Source of the DNA: Pseudosulfitobacter sp. DSM 107133
GTDB lineage: Bacteria; Pseudomonadota; Alphaproteobacteria; Rhodobacterales; Rhodobacteraceae
Assembly (NCBI RefSeq): GCF_022788695.1
Contig: NZ_CP085155.1
Coordinates: 186,001-250,000, forward strand
DNA: 64,000 bases
Direction of reading: 5' to 3'
The notes beneath the pieces were generated by a model that was given only the letters and a program-made list of their open reading frames with translations, was not told the DNA's origin and ran no database searches. The translations under genes were made by a program, and so were the position numbers. This document shows, in pieces, positions 25,833 through 34,799 of the stretch (its first letter is position 1; each line of letters begins with the position of its first letter).

Positions 25833-26762
25833 TCAGCCTGACTGCCCCGCATTCTCGGCCTGTTGTCGGGCGGCCTCAAGCAAAGATGCAAAGCGGTCGA
25901 TCTGGGCGTTGCGGATTTCGCTGATGTCTACCAGAGGAGCAGACCAGTCGATCTGATCAAAATCTGGCGCCACATAGACGGGCATCAGGTCTTTGAGCCA
26001 ACTAAACCGATCATCTGCTTCTGCACGGCACAGGACCACAGGAATTCCCGATGCCAGGCAGGGTGTCGTGGCATGGTGCAGCGGGGTAATAATCCGTTCA
26101 GCAGTGTCCATGTAATGTTGCAGCAGCGCTGTCGTTAGGGCCTCAAGGTCGGCACAATCCTCGGGCGTCAGCGGAAAATGTGTCATGTCCCGACGCTGAC
26201 TGACGAATTCGATACGTTCCAGCATGTCCTTTGGAATCGCAGGCAGCAGCGTCCCTGGCAGCCGACCTGCGTTGGTTCCATGAATACAAAGGATTCTTGC
26301 GGTAGCTGCATCAGGGGCGGCTGCGCGTGGGGGCAGGGAAAGCGTCAGGCAACCACTTATGAAATTGTCGATCCCAAGTGCTGTGAAATGCGCCGCGGTG
26401 GCGCTATCGCGGCATCCGATGGCGCCCTGGGTCCGGAAAAAATCGCTGTGTTTGACGATCAATTCTTTGCGGGCCTGAAATCCGATCCAGATTGGCGTGA
26501 TCGCGGGCGGGAGCGGGAAGCACCAATGATAAAAACAGGCGTTCATGGGCAAGAAAACCGGCGGACCATCATAGGTGGAAAGCGTTTCGCGGTCGATTGG
26601 GACGATCTGTGCATCGTCGATGCCGAGGCGAGAATACAGTCGGCGCACCGCGAGAGTCTGCATATAATCACCCAAATTGACCGAAAACTTCCCCGTTGCA
26701 GCGTACTCGCGCTCAAAATGGCCGAATCGAGAATAGCTGAAATGCAGCACGCCAAATTTCAT
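25833..26762 (-). CDS. polysaccharide pyruvyltransferase-like protein
   Basis: A 309-residue protein resembling the PS_pyruv_trans family, which adds pyruvate ketals to sugars of surface polysaccharides. Seen marks are NLGDYMQTLAVRRL near residue 30, GCRDSATAAHFTALGI (about 115-130), and the late TPLHHATTPCLASGIPVVL, the binding-site segment of the family. It overlaps the GT29-like gene by ATGA and ends that small operon. The donor would be phosphoenolpyruvate; the acceptor is unknown. Some family members are only distantly related to proven pyruvyltransferases, so activity is not certain. Confidence 0.7.
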   Translation of the reverse strand: MKFGVLHFSYSRFGHFEREYAATGKFSVNLGDYMQTLAVRRLYSRLGIDDAQIVPIDRETLSTYDGPPVFLPMNACFYHWCFPLPPAITPIWIGFQARKELIVKHSDFFRTQGAIGCRDSATAAHFTALGIDNFISGCLTLSLPPRAAAPDAATARILCIHGTNAGRLPGTLLPAIPKDMLERIEFVSQRRDMTHFPLTPEDCADLEALTTALLQHYMDTAERIITPLHHATTPCLASGIPVVLCRAEADDRFSWLKDLMPVYVAPDFDQIDWSAPLVDISEIRNAQIDRFASLLEAARQQAENAGQSG

Positions 26763-27760
26763 TTTGATTGGCCTTTTACCGTTGGTGTCTCAACAGCTTC
26801 GGCCTGCCATTGTTTCAGCAGGGCACTTTCGATGTCCCAGTCGTGGGGCGTCGGAGTCAAGCGTGGGGGGTCCGAGAAATAGGCTGTGTTACCGCCCGTG
26901 GGCTGATCATCCAGTTGGAAGCCTTCGATCGAAATGTCAAGCAGACTGCCCCGCAGCGCGCGTATCCAACCCAAAAGTGAAATCCCGCTGGAGGGTTTGC
27001 TGCCCACTTTAGTGGCTATCTCGAAATAGGTAAGCGGGTCGATTGCATCATGAGGAATGCCCGAATGGGTGGCCTCGCGGGCGAACGACAGTCCCGCAGG
27101 GCTGCGCCACCAGACTGGGTCGCCAGGCGCGACCACCAGATCAAAGTGCTGCCCTTCGCGGCGCCAGTTGCCCAGAAGCGTCGGTGTACGGGCCCAGATG
27201 TTTGTTTTCTGGCCGACATCGGCAGTGCGCGTGCCACCCGCCCGGAAGTTGTTGAATCGAATAACCAGATCATGGTCGTCGATCTGCTCTCCTCGTCCGC
27301 TGCCGTCAAGCGTGGGGGCATTGCCCACAACGCATATGCGTGCGCCAGAGCGGATCGCGTCCGCAAATCCCCCCATATTACGGCGAAACCTGAGAAGTTC
27401 TTCCAGCGTCGGAGCATAGCGTTCCCGCAACGAGGGTTTGAACGGTGCAACATTTGCCAGCAGACCCGCATAACCCCAGAACGCAAAGGCGTCTGCGTGG
27501 GTGTCGAGCGCCTTGTTGGTCAAGCGCAATGCATTCTCCATCTGGTCTGCTTCGGCGCATAGCGCCGCGTGCTGCATGAGTGTCGAAAGGTTTAATGGGG
27601 CAATCTGCTTGAGGGTGAATTGGGTCAGACTGCGGGCGGCCGCTCCGCGAAACCACAATGCCCGGCGCAGCTGAGCGCGAACTGCCGTATCTTCCTGCGC
27701 ATTCAGGATGCGGGCCGGGTCCAGAATGTCCTGAACGGTGATACCGAAACGGTCTGTCAT
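26759..27760 (-). CDS. GT29 sialyltransferase-fold glycosyltransferase
   Basis: A 333-residue protein whose residues 140-330 show the GT29 sialylmotifs: motif L as ICVVGNAPTLDGSGRG...IDDHDLVIRFNNFR, motif S as PSSGISLLGWIRAL and motif VS as HDWDIESAL. The first 130 residues are a helical, TPR-like extension. GT29 enzymes use CMP-linked acid sugars. No CMP-sialate synthase is in the window, but CMP-Kdo synthase (kdsB) is, so Kdo is the likelier sugar here (inference; plants have GT29-like proteins linked to Kdo-type sugars). GT29 is mainly a eukaryotic family. Translationally coupled to the pyruvyltransferase-like gene. Confidence 0.75.
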   Translation of the reverse strand: MTDRFGITVQDILDPARILNAQEDTAVRAQLRRALWFRGAAARSLTQFTLKQIAPLNLSTLMQHAALCAEADQMENALRLTNKALDTHADAFAFWGYAGLLANVAPFKPSLRERYAPTLEELLRFRRNMGGFADAIRSGARICVVGNAPTLDGSGRGEQIDDHDLVIRFNNFRAGGTRTADVGQKTNIWARTPTLLGNWRREGQHFDLVVAPGDPVWWRSPAGLSFAREATHSGIPHDAIDPLTYFEIATKVGSKPSSGISLLGWIRALRGSLLDISIEGFQLDDQPTGGNTAYFSDPPRLTPTPHDWDIESALLKQWQAEAVETPTVKGQSK

Positions 27761-27762
27761 GT

Positions 27763-29160
27763 TTAACCCAGCCTTGCCTTGAGTTTGGCCAGATGCACGT
27801 TAACCAGCGTCAACGCCGCGTCGGCGCTGCCCGCTTCTGCGTAGCATCGGCATTCCGGTGCGTTGCCCGAGGGGCGCAGGTGCACAACGGCACCGTCCTT
27901 GAAGGTAACGCGCAGCCCGTCGGTCAGGTCGATGGCCTGCTCGGCATCGACGCCTTCAAAGAAATCGGCACGGGCGTTGGCGCTGTCCGACAGCGTCGCG
28001 ATCAGCGCGCTTGATTGTTCGGAAGGCACCTCTTGCACGCGGTCCGCTGCGGTAAAGCGCGGGGGCAGGGCGGCGACCAGCTCTGACAGGCTTTGGCCGG
28101 CGGCGCGTGCTGCGGCCAGCGGCGCGACCAATGGCAGGATGCTGTCGCGTGTCATCAGCGGTGGCAGCGGACCGGCGGGGCCGTTGGCGTCGAAGCCCAG
28201 CAGAAAGCCGCCGTTGGCCTCATAGCCTGCGACCTGCGTTGCCGGATCGGTTTGCAGCATCTGTTCCATTGCGGCGATGACAAAGGGGCTGCCGATGCGG
28301 GTGCGGGTGATGGCGGCGAACTGTGGCATCGCGTCGATGGCGGTGTTGGACGAAACCGGCGTGACCAGAGTGTCAGCCCCCAGCATGGCGGCGGTGATCG
28401 GCCCCAGCAGATCACCCGGCACGATGACCCCCTTTGCATCCGCCAGCATCGGGCGGTCGGAGTCGCCGTCGGTGGATACGATTGCATCTAACCCGTGGTC
28501 GCGCGCCCATCCCGCCAGCAGGTCGCGGGTGGCGGGATCAACCGCTTCGGTGTCGACGGGGATAAAGACATCAGAGCGGGCCAGCGACACGGTTTCTGCC
28601 CCCAGACTGCGGAAGATTTCGCCCATCACATCGCGCGCAACCGAGCTGTGTTCGTAAACGCCCACCCGCAGACCGCTCAGCGCATCGGCGCCAAATGCGT
28701 TGCTGTAACGGGCGACATAGGCGGGTAGGGCCTTTTCGTGGGTTTCATGGCCGCCCTGAGTTGCGGAAGGGGTGAACGCAGTTTCAAGCACCGCTAGAAT
28801 GGCCGTTTCGTCAGCCTTGGACACCTCGCCGGAGGGCACATAGAATTTCAACCCGTTGCGGTCGGCGGGAATGTGGCTGCCGGTGACCATGACCGCCGCA
28901 TCGCCTGCCTGCATCGACGCCAGCGCCAGTGCCGGTGTGGGAACGGCCCCGTGGTCGATGGCGGTCAGACCCGCAGCACGCACCGCAGCAATCACGCTGG
29001 CCGCGATGGCCGGCGACGAGGGGCGCAGATCCTGCCCCACATGCACCGCACTGCCCTGCGGACAGGCGCGCAAAAAGGCGTGAACATAGGCGCTTACCAG
29101 CTCCGGGGTCAGTTCCGTGACAAGGCCGCGCAGGCCGCTGGTGCCAAATTTGGGGGGCAT
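27763..29160 (-). CDS. phosphomannomutase/phosphoglucomutase
   Basis: A 465-residue alpha-D-phosphohexomutase. The start MPPKFGTSGLRG is the sugar-phosphate entry loop, the phosphoserine loop is VTGSHIPADRNGLKFY (the serine in TGSHIP), STDGDSDRP binds the metal, and RPSGNAPE near the C-terminus binds phosphate. It probably supplies mannose-1-phosphate for ManC at 31.5-32.9 kb and so for GDP-mannose and GDP-fucose. The ATG at 29160 gives the correct N-terminus; an in-frame upstream start adds 16 unlikely residues. Confidence 0.85.
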   Translation of the reverse strand: MPPKFGTSGLRGLVTELTPELVSAYVHAFLRACPQGSAVHVGQDLRPSSPAIAASVIAAVRAAGLTAIDHGAVPTPALALASMQAGDAAVMVTGSHIPADRNGLKFYVPSGEVSKADETAILAVLETAFTPSATQGGHETHEKALPAYVARYSNAFGADALSGLRVGVYEHSSVARDVMGEIFRSLGAETVSLARSDVFIPVDTEAVDPATRDLLAGWARDHGLDAIVSTDGDSDRPMLADAKGVIVPGDLLGPITAAMLGADTLVTPVSSNTAIDAMPQFAAITRTRIGSPFVIAAMEQMLQTDPATQVAGYEANGGFLLGFDANGPAGPLPPLMTRDSILPLVAPLAAARAAGQSLSELVAALPPRFTAADRVQEVPSEQSSALIATLSDSANARADFFEGVDAEQAIDLTDGLRVTFKDGAVVHLRPSGNAPECRCYAEAGSADAALTLVNVHLAKLKARLG

Positions 29161-29328
29161 AGTGGGTCCATCCGTTGTTCTGCCCCTTCTATGCCCTGCA
29201 CCCGCCACAGCATCAAGGGCCGCCGCAGGTGTTGCGCGGTGCGATCGGGGAACGTGCGCTGTGGCAGGGCGATGTTAAGCCTGCACCGGAATAGTGCCCG
29301 CCAGCAATCATCCGCTCAGGAGCACCCA

Positions 29329-30369
29329 ATGTCCGACACATCTCCCGTTTTGTCGCTACCCTTTATTCAAGCGGCGCAGTCGCAAAAACACGTTACCCAC
29401 AACGAAGCCCTGCGGGTGCTGGATGCGGTTGTGCAGCTGGTTGTGGTCACGGCCGATCAGGACACGCCCCCTGGCGCCCCCGAGATCGGGGCGCGCTATA
29501 TCGTGGCAGAACCCGGCAGCGGCGCATGGGCCGGTCAGGCGGGCAATATCGCGGTTTGGCAAGAGGGGGGGTGGTTCTTTGTTCCCCCGCAAACCGGCTG
29601 GCGTGCCGAGGTGCTGAGCCCTGCGGGTGCCGTTGTATTCGATGCAGCAACCGGATGGTCGGCCCCGGCGCAAACCACGCAGCAACTGGGCATCAATGCC
29701 ACCGCCGATACCACCAACCGGCTGAGCATTTCCGCCCCCGCGACCCTGCTGAACCACGAAGGTGCGGGCCATCAGCTGAAGGTGAACAAGGCCGCAGCGG
29801 GCGACACTGCGAGCCTGCTGTATCAGACCGGATTTTCGGGACGCGCGGAAATGGGGCTGGCGGGGGATGATGATTTTGCCATCAAGGTCAGTGCTGACGG
29901 GTCCGGCTGGCAAACCGCGTTGCGTGCGGACGCGGCCAGCGGGATCGTCGACTTTGCCCAAGGGGCCACAGTGGCGGGACAGGAGGTGCTGAGCCGCGGC
30001 GACCTGCAAGGCACGGTGTCACAGGTGGGTGGGGCCGCAACCGGTGCCGTGATCGAACGCGGCAGCAATGCCAGCGGCGACTACGTCCGCTTTGCCGACG
30101 GCACCCAGATTTGCACCCGCGAAGTTTCAGGCGTTGATACCGATATCAGTGCAGGCGCGATTTTTCGCGGCTCACCAACATCTCTGGATTACCCCGCCGC
30201 ATTTGCGTCGGGAACGATTGTGGCAGGGGCAGGCAGTTCTGTGAATACCGGACATATCTGGGTCAACGGGCGCGCCACCTCTACAACCAGTTGGGCCTAC
30301 ACCACATTCTCTTATGTCGCCCGCACCGGCGATACGATTGCGCTCATGGCGGTGGGGCGGTGGTTTTAG
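29329..30369 (+). CDS. DUF2793 protein (phage-tail-like)
   Basis: A 346-residue protein. The N-terminal 100 residues match DUF2793: LSLPFIQAAQSQKHVTHNEALRVLDAVVQL, then an SH3-like stretch ending IAVWQEGGWFFVPPQTGW. The remainder is glycine/alanine-rich, with a beta-rich C-terminus. DUF2793 proteins occur in phage and gene-transfer-agent tail regions and as lone genes in Rhodobacterales. No other phage gene is near. The ATG at 29329 follows CAGGAG. Its stop overlaps the end of the convergent truncated sulfotransferase by 4 bases. Confidence 0.7.
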   Translation: MSDTSPVLSLPFIQAAQSQKHVTHNEALRVLDAVVQLVVVTADQDTPPGAPEIGARYIVAEPGSGAWAGQAGNIAVWQEGGWFFVPPQTGWRAEVLSPAGAVVFDAATGWSAPAQTTQQLGINATADTTNRLSISAPATLLNHEGAGHQLKVNKAAAGDTASLLYQTGFSGRAEMGLAGDDDFAIKVSADGSGWQTALRADAASGIVDFAQGATVAGQEVLSRGDLQGTVSQVGGAATGAVIERGSNASGDYVRFADGTQICTREVSGVDTDISAGAIFRGSPTSLDYPAAFASGTIVAGAGSSVNTGHIWVNGRATSTTSWAYTTFSYVARTGDTIALMAVGRWF

Positions 30370-30965
30370 GGCCTGTCACCCTCGTCTATATCCTTGAGCA
30401 TCAGGTTTTTCCCATCCCGGCAGTAGCCGTAAGCTTCGAGAACCTCGTGGGTCAGGCTATAGGTGATCGACTTGGCGCCATCGGACAATTTCTTATATTT
30501 GGTTTCCGATTTGGTATGGATGGGTTGCCACAACTTGATGCCGCCGTGACCGATTTTGCCGACCTTATACATCTCATGCGACCGCAAAACGCCGTCGTGC
30601 CAGGCCAGCCCTAAATGACCGACAATCCGGCGCAGAGAAGTTTCGGGGGCGAGAATAAAATCTTCATATCTCACGACAGGGAAATTCGATTTCTTGTCGT
30701 GCATCATTTTGCGGGCATAGAGCGATAGGAAACCAAAAATGGTAGGCCCTTTGAGCATTGACGGCGTCATCAGCGGGTCGATCGTGCGTGACCAACGTAC
30801 TTGCTGGTTCCTTTGCCGCTCGGCCTGATCTTTTGCGGGCGTATCGCGAAAGGCACTTGCAACTATCGAAAATGGGTTGCGGATCAGAACAAAACCGTTG
30901 CGTGGGTCTGGACCCATTAATATTACGTCGTCAGTTTGACAGATTTTTCCGCTGAGAAGGAGCAT
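30366..30965 (-). pseudogene. 5'-truncated sulfotransferase
   Basis: The reading frame of 199 codons keeps the 3'-phosphate-binding part of a sulfotransferase, NGFVLIRNPFSIVASAF (about 27-43), and the middle and C-terminal region with VVRYEDFILAPE. The N-terminal P-loop that binds the 5'-phosphosulfate of PAPS is missing. In-frame sequence upstream of the ATG at 30965 reaches a stop within nine codons, and the missing part is replaced by the hairpin-rich repeat field at 30.97-31.3 kb. It is therefore probably inactive, unless a short protein has another role. Confidence 0.65.
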
Positions 30966-31317
30966 CTGTGCAGGAATAGTGGTTCTATTTCAAACAGATG
31001 CGCCGCCTCCTCTCGGGACATTGCTGTGCAATGCCCTGCCGGGCAATGGGCTGCGGGAAAATCCGTCAAACCCGTCACGCCGAAGGCGTGCCAATATTAT
31101 TAAGCGCACCTACGGATATTATTAAGCGCTCCTACGGAGCGACGGGCGGCAATTTCACTTCATTTCAGTGGCTTGGGCCGCTTGCAAATAGAACCTACCA
31201 CTGCCCGGCAGTGCATTTGCATGGCAAATGTCACGAGAGGGGATTGGCAGCACGACCCAAACCACTGAAATTTCGCGAAATTGCCGCTGACAACGTTAAA
31301 TTAATGGGTCCAGACCC
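30904..31317. repeat. nested inverted repeats with many short hairpins
   Basis: Outer arms 30904-30934 and 31287-31317 are inverted copies (28 of 31 match; the core GGGTCTGGACCCATTAAT is identical). Inner arms 31009-31050 and 31199-31240 are also inverted copies, as are 31146-31181 and 31252-31287. Inside are two tandem 22-bp units (31094-31115, 31116-31137) and six small palindromes: CATTGC-TGT-GCAATG, CACGCC-GAA-GGCGTG, CGCTCC-TAC-GGAGCG, CACTGCC-C-GGCAGTG, CATTTGC-ATG-GCAAATG and AATTTCGCGAAATT. No supportable gene lies between 30966 and 31507. It looks like REP/MITE-type mobile debris. Confidence 0.75.
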
Positions 31318-31507
31318 TAATCTGGTGGACAACTTCGATGTTCGGGTGACCATTCAAGCATCGTTGCACTCGCGTTTCACCAGACCGTGAGAAACTCGCC
31401 ATGTGATAAATTTAATGTTCTGCCAGGTGGGCTTCCCCCAAGAATACGTAATTTAGATAGTGCGCGCTGTGACGCGAGGAATTGCTTGTTCAAACGCGCC
31501 GACCGGT

Positions 31508-32920
31508 TCAGGTCCGCGCGTAGACATCCTCGTAGCGAATGATGTCATCCTCACCCAGATAGCTGCCGGTTTGCACTTCGATCAACACCATTGGCACCTT
31601 GCCGGGGTTTTCCATGCGGTGCACGGCGCCCAGCGGGATATAGACCGACTGGTTCTCGGTCAGCAGCTTGACCTCATCATCGACCGTGACCTTGGCCGTA
31701 CCGGCCACTACGATCCAGTGTTCCGAGCGGTGGTGATGGCTTTGCAGGGAGAGCGCTGCACCGGGGTTGACGTGAATGCGTTTGACCTGGAACCGTTCAG
31801 ACAGGATCAGGGTTTCGAACCAGCCCCACGGGCGGTGGTCGACGGGGAATTGCACGGCCTGTTTGGCCTTGCGTTCTTTCAGCACCGACACCGCTTTCTT
31901 GACGTTCTGGCTGTCGGACATATCCGCCACCATCACCGCGTCACGCATCGCCACAGCGACCACGTTTTTCAGCCCGATGCCAACCAGCTCGATTTCGTCA
32001 CTTTCCGAGCGCAGAAGGGTGTTTTCGCAATTGAACGCAGTCGTGTGCGCGGTCAGCGCGTTGCCCGCGTTGTCCTGCTCGCTTTCCTGCCATACAGCTT
32101 CCCAGCTGCCCAGATCGGACCATTTTCCGTCAAAGCGCACGACGCTGACGTTGGCGGCCTTTTCCATCACGGCATAGTCGATCGAGATGTCGGGCACCGT
32201 GGCCCAGATTTCGGGGTCGATGCGGGTAAAGGACAGATCCTGGGTGGCCGCGGTCATGGCGGCCTCGACGGCAGACAAAACATCGGGTGCATGGGCGCGA
32301 AAGGCGTCGACCATCACATCGGCGCGTACCAGAAACACACCTGCGTTCCACAGATAGCGTTTGTCGGCCAATAACGTTTCGGCTGTGGCCTGGTCCGGCT
32401 TTTCAATGAAGCGTTCCAGTTTCATCACCTGCGGGTGCGTCTCGGCACCGCTTTCCAACCAGCCAAAGCCAGTTTCGGGGCGGTCGGCGGCGATGCCAAA
32501 GGTGACAATCTGACCCTCGCGGGCGGCCGCGGCACCGGCGGTGACAGCGGCGCGAAAGGCATTTGCGTCAGCAACAGCGTGATCCGACGGCACCAGCAGC
32601 ATCAACGCCTGCGGATCACTTTGTGCCAACAACACGGCAGCAGCGGCTGCGGCAGGGGCGGTATTGCGCCCTTCGGGTTCGATCAGCGTGCCCTGGGCGG
32701 TAATCCCGCATTCGTCCAGCTGTTCCCCCACAATAAAACGGAAGCTGTCGCCCGTTACCAGAATAGGATCGGCAAAGCCCTCGCCAGAGAAGCGTTTGGC
32801 CGAGGCCTGGAACAGGCTTTCATCGCCCATGATGTCTGCGAACTGTTTTGGAAAGCTTTTGCGCGACAGTGGCCAAAGGCGCGTGCCGGAGCCACCACAA
32901 AGAAGGATGGGAGTGATCAT
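31508..32920 (-). CDS. manC: mannose-1-phosphate guanylyltransferase/mannose-6-phosphate isomerase
   Basis: A 470-residue bifunctional type II enzyme. The nucleotidyltransferase part starts ILLCGGSGTRLWPLSRKSFPKQF; the C-terminal cupin (about 350-470) has SLQSHHHRSEHWIVVAGTA with the metal-binding residues. It makes GDP-mannose, substrate of Gmd at 37.5 kb. I choose the ATG at 32920 because GAGGAC lies 9 bases upstream; an in-frame TTG at 32938 is weaker. It is the last gene of the long minus-strand operon coming from kdsD, and ends before the repeat field. Confidence 0.93.
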   Translation of the reverse strand: MITPILLCGGSGTRLWPLSRKSFPKQFADIMGDESLFQASAKRFSGEGFADPILVTGDSFRFIVGEQLDECGITAQGTLIEPEGRNTAPAAAAAAVLLAQSDPQALMLLVPSDHAVADANAFRAAVTAGAAAAREGQIVTFGIAADRPETGFGWLESGAETHPQVMKLERFIEKPDQATAETLLADKRYLWNAGVFLVRADVMVDAFRAHAPDVLSAVEAAMTAATQDLSFTRIDPEIWATVPDISIDYAVMEKAANVSVVRFDGKWSDLGSWEAVWQESEQDNAGNALTAHTTAFNCENTLLRSESDEIELVGIGLKNVVAVAMRDAVMVADMSDSQNVKKAVSVLKERKAKQAVQFPVDHRPWGWFETLILSERFQVKRIHVNPGAALSLQSHHHRSEHWIVVAGTAKVTVDDEVKLLTENQSVYIPLGAVHRMENPGKVPMVLIEVQTGSYLGEDDIIRYEDVYART

Positions 32921-32930
32921 TAAATAGTCC

Positions 32931-33890
32931 TCATTCAACAGCGTTAATCAGTTCGTAATCTGTGGAGTAATAGGCCAACAGCTTCGCACGGATTTCCGGG
33001 GTCAGAAATGACCCTTCAGCCAGCGAAGGCAGGCTTTCGAGGGCGGCAGGCAACATATCCTGTGCACCTTCGTGGTTCGTACCGACGCCGCTACCAGAAC
33101 GGTTCACAGGCGGGGCGTCAAGCGCAACGTCGGAGCGTTCTTCCAGATCCGTGACAGCGCGGGCCAGATTGTCGAAAGTGTAAAGATGGGGCCAGTCGTG
33201 ATCACCAAGATACAGATGCTGGGGGCGCCAGTGCGGATCAAGCCGCTCTTGTGGCATGGCGACAACGTGATCTACAAAAGCCTGGAACGAAATGCCGCGC
33301 GCATAATCGGGTTCTGTCATTCCCTCGGCGGACTGTATCGCGCGCACCACCGGACCGGTGTGGAAGGTGACATTTGCGTGCTCTGTGCGGTTTTTCACGA
33401 ATTTCTCGATATAGGCACTGAGCAGGCGCCGTGCCGGATCGCGCAGAATGGCGAACCGGAACATGTCGGGATCGGCGAGAAAGCCTTGGGCATCTTCAAG
33501 CGCGTAATCCGACAGTTGCATACCGGTTTTGACGTGGTCGGTCAGAAAATGCACACTGCGCAGAACGGTTTTCTGATGCGGATAGCCTGAAAGCTTGACC
33601 ATCGCCTGTTTGAAGAAAGAACAGGCGTTCTTGCCGATGGGGCAATAGATCACCTTCTGCTTGGGTGCCACGAAATACTGCGCCTCGGGCCACCTAAGAG
33701 CGTTCTTGCGCGAGCGTGGCGACGCCCGGAACTCCTGGCTACGGTACAGGTTCGAGATCAAGGCATCGAAACTGTCAAAATTCAAAGTCGATATTTCTGC
33801 GGGAGAGCGCCCCAGAAACATTTGGTAGGCATCTATGATTGCCTCTTGGCTGACTGCTGGCATGTCGGGTGCGGTGTCCTGCGGGCTCAT
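32931..33890 (-). CDS. sulfotransferase, Sulfotransfer_2-like
   Basis: A 319-residue PAPS-dependent sulfotransferase. VIYCPIGKNACSFFKQAM (about 85-102) is the 5'-phosphosulfate loop of the carbohydrate sulfotransferase type and FAILRDPARRLLSAYIEKF (about 156-174) the 3'-phosphate loop. The first 75 residues are an extension with a DUF4214-like look (AYQMFLGRSPAEI). It overlaps the FkbM gene stop by ATGA, which selects the ATG at 33890. It would add sulfate to a sugar of the capsule made by this locus. Confidence 0.82.
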   Translation of the reverse strand: MSPQDTAPDMPAVSQEAIIDAYQMFLGRSPAEISTLNFDSFDALISNLYRSQEFRASPRSRKNALRWPEAQYFVAPKQKVIYCPIGKNACSFFKQAMVKLSGYPHQKTVLRSVHFLTDHVKTGMQLSDYALEDAQGFLADPDMFRFAILRDPARRLLSAYIEKFVKNRTEHANVTFHTGPVVRAIQSAEGMTEPDYARGISFQAFVDHVVAMPQERLDPHWRPQHLYLGDHDWPHLYTFDNLARAVTDLEERSDVALDAPPVNRSGSGVGTNHEGAQDMLPAALESLPSLAEGSFLTPEIRAKLLAYYSTDYELINAVE

Positions 33891-34798
33891 GTTAGGTCTG
33901 GCGTAAGTTGGGGATTGGCCCACATCTGGACCCCGTCGATTGCTAATTTCGGACGCCCCTTTTGGATGCGTACAAGGGCGGGACGTTCCATCTCCAGTCG
34001 CCATCCGGCGGCGAGAAAATGCGCGGTCAGGTGACCTTCGATCTGGCGCGAGTGTGTGCCAATGAGAATCCGTGCAACATGGCGACGGATGTCAGGGAAA
34101 TTGCCCAGTACATAGTCGCGCTCGGCGCCCTGAATGTCGATATGCAACAGATCGACGCGCTGGTTCTGCGACAACTCGCTCAGCGGATAGCAGTCAAGCA
34201 CCTGCACCGCCGGGTCGGCCTTGGCGCGTTCAAGTGTCGCGGCGTCGGGGTAAAATACCGCTTCGCCATTCCAGATACGTTCGTCTGCATTGGGCGCGGG
34301 GAAAAGCGCCTGACCCGTTTTCGGAGCGGCGATGCCGTGGAACAGCGTGTAATCCTGCGCATCAAAGCCGTTCAGCGCCAATGTTTCGCGCGCATTGTCC
34401 AGATGTTGCGCGTTGCCCTCGACCCCGATCAGATCAACCTTGAGACCGGCATTGCGCGCAGCAACGCCGGTGTTGGTCAGCCAGCAGGCCCAGCCACAGC
34501 CCAGTTCGATAATGCGGAACGTATCCTTTGACTGGTTCACGCAGCGCAAGGCTGCGGCCCATTCCGCAATGTCTGCGTGCCAGTTGCCCGGATCGGGTGG
34601 CCCTTCCACGGTGCCCGCCAGTTCCATCAGCCGGGACGGATGAACCTGCGGCGGTATTTGCGCGCCGATAAAATTTGTCACGACACCCGGGGTGGGCGTC
34701 AGGCCATGCCGTGCGGCCAGGTCGATTACTGCAACAGCGTCGAACGAGCTGTTATACTGATAAAGGCTCTCGATCGCCGGGCGTCTTCCTATCCCCAT
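33887..34798 (-). CDS. FkbM-family methyltransferase
   Basis: A 303-residue SAM-dependent methyltransferase. IIELGCGWACWLTN is the SAM-binding loop, LIGVEGNAQHLDNA the ribose-binding acidic motif and VDLLHIDIQGAERDYV the FkbM signature. FkbM enzymes O-methylate sugars or related hydroxyls, so it may methylate a sugar of the polysaccharide. Only one base separates it from the upstream glycosyltransferase stop, and it overlaps the sulfotransferase start. Confidence 0.85.
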   Translation of the reverse strand: MGIGRRPAIESLYQYNSSFDAVAVIDLAARHGLTPTPGVVTNFIGAQIPPQVHPSRLMELAGTVEGPPDPGNWHADIAEWAAALRCVNQSKDTFRIIELGCGWACWLTNTGVAARNAGLKVDLIGVEGNAQHLDNARETLALNGFDAQDYTLFHGIAAPKTGQALFPAPNADERIWNGEAVFYPDAATLERAKADPAVQVLDCYPLSELSQNQRVDLLHIDIQGAERDYVLGNFPDIRRHVARILIGTHSRQIEGHLTAHFLAAGWRLEMERPALVRIQKGRPKLAIDGVQMWANPQLTPDLT

Positions 34799-34799
34799 C

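Noticed and set aside
29329..30369. A prophage around the DUF2793 gene
   Set aside because: No capsid, portal, integrase or lysis gene nearby, and neighbours on both sides are polysaccharide genes.
30998..31390. A 130-codon plus-strand frame across the repeat field
   Set aside because: It consists of hairpins, tandem units and an inverted piece of the neighbouring sulfotransferase; no coding pattern.
31460..32374. A 304-codon plus-strand frame
   Set aside because: Antisense to manC, which has clear motifs throughout.
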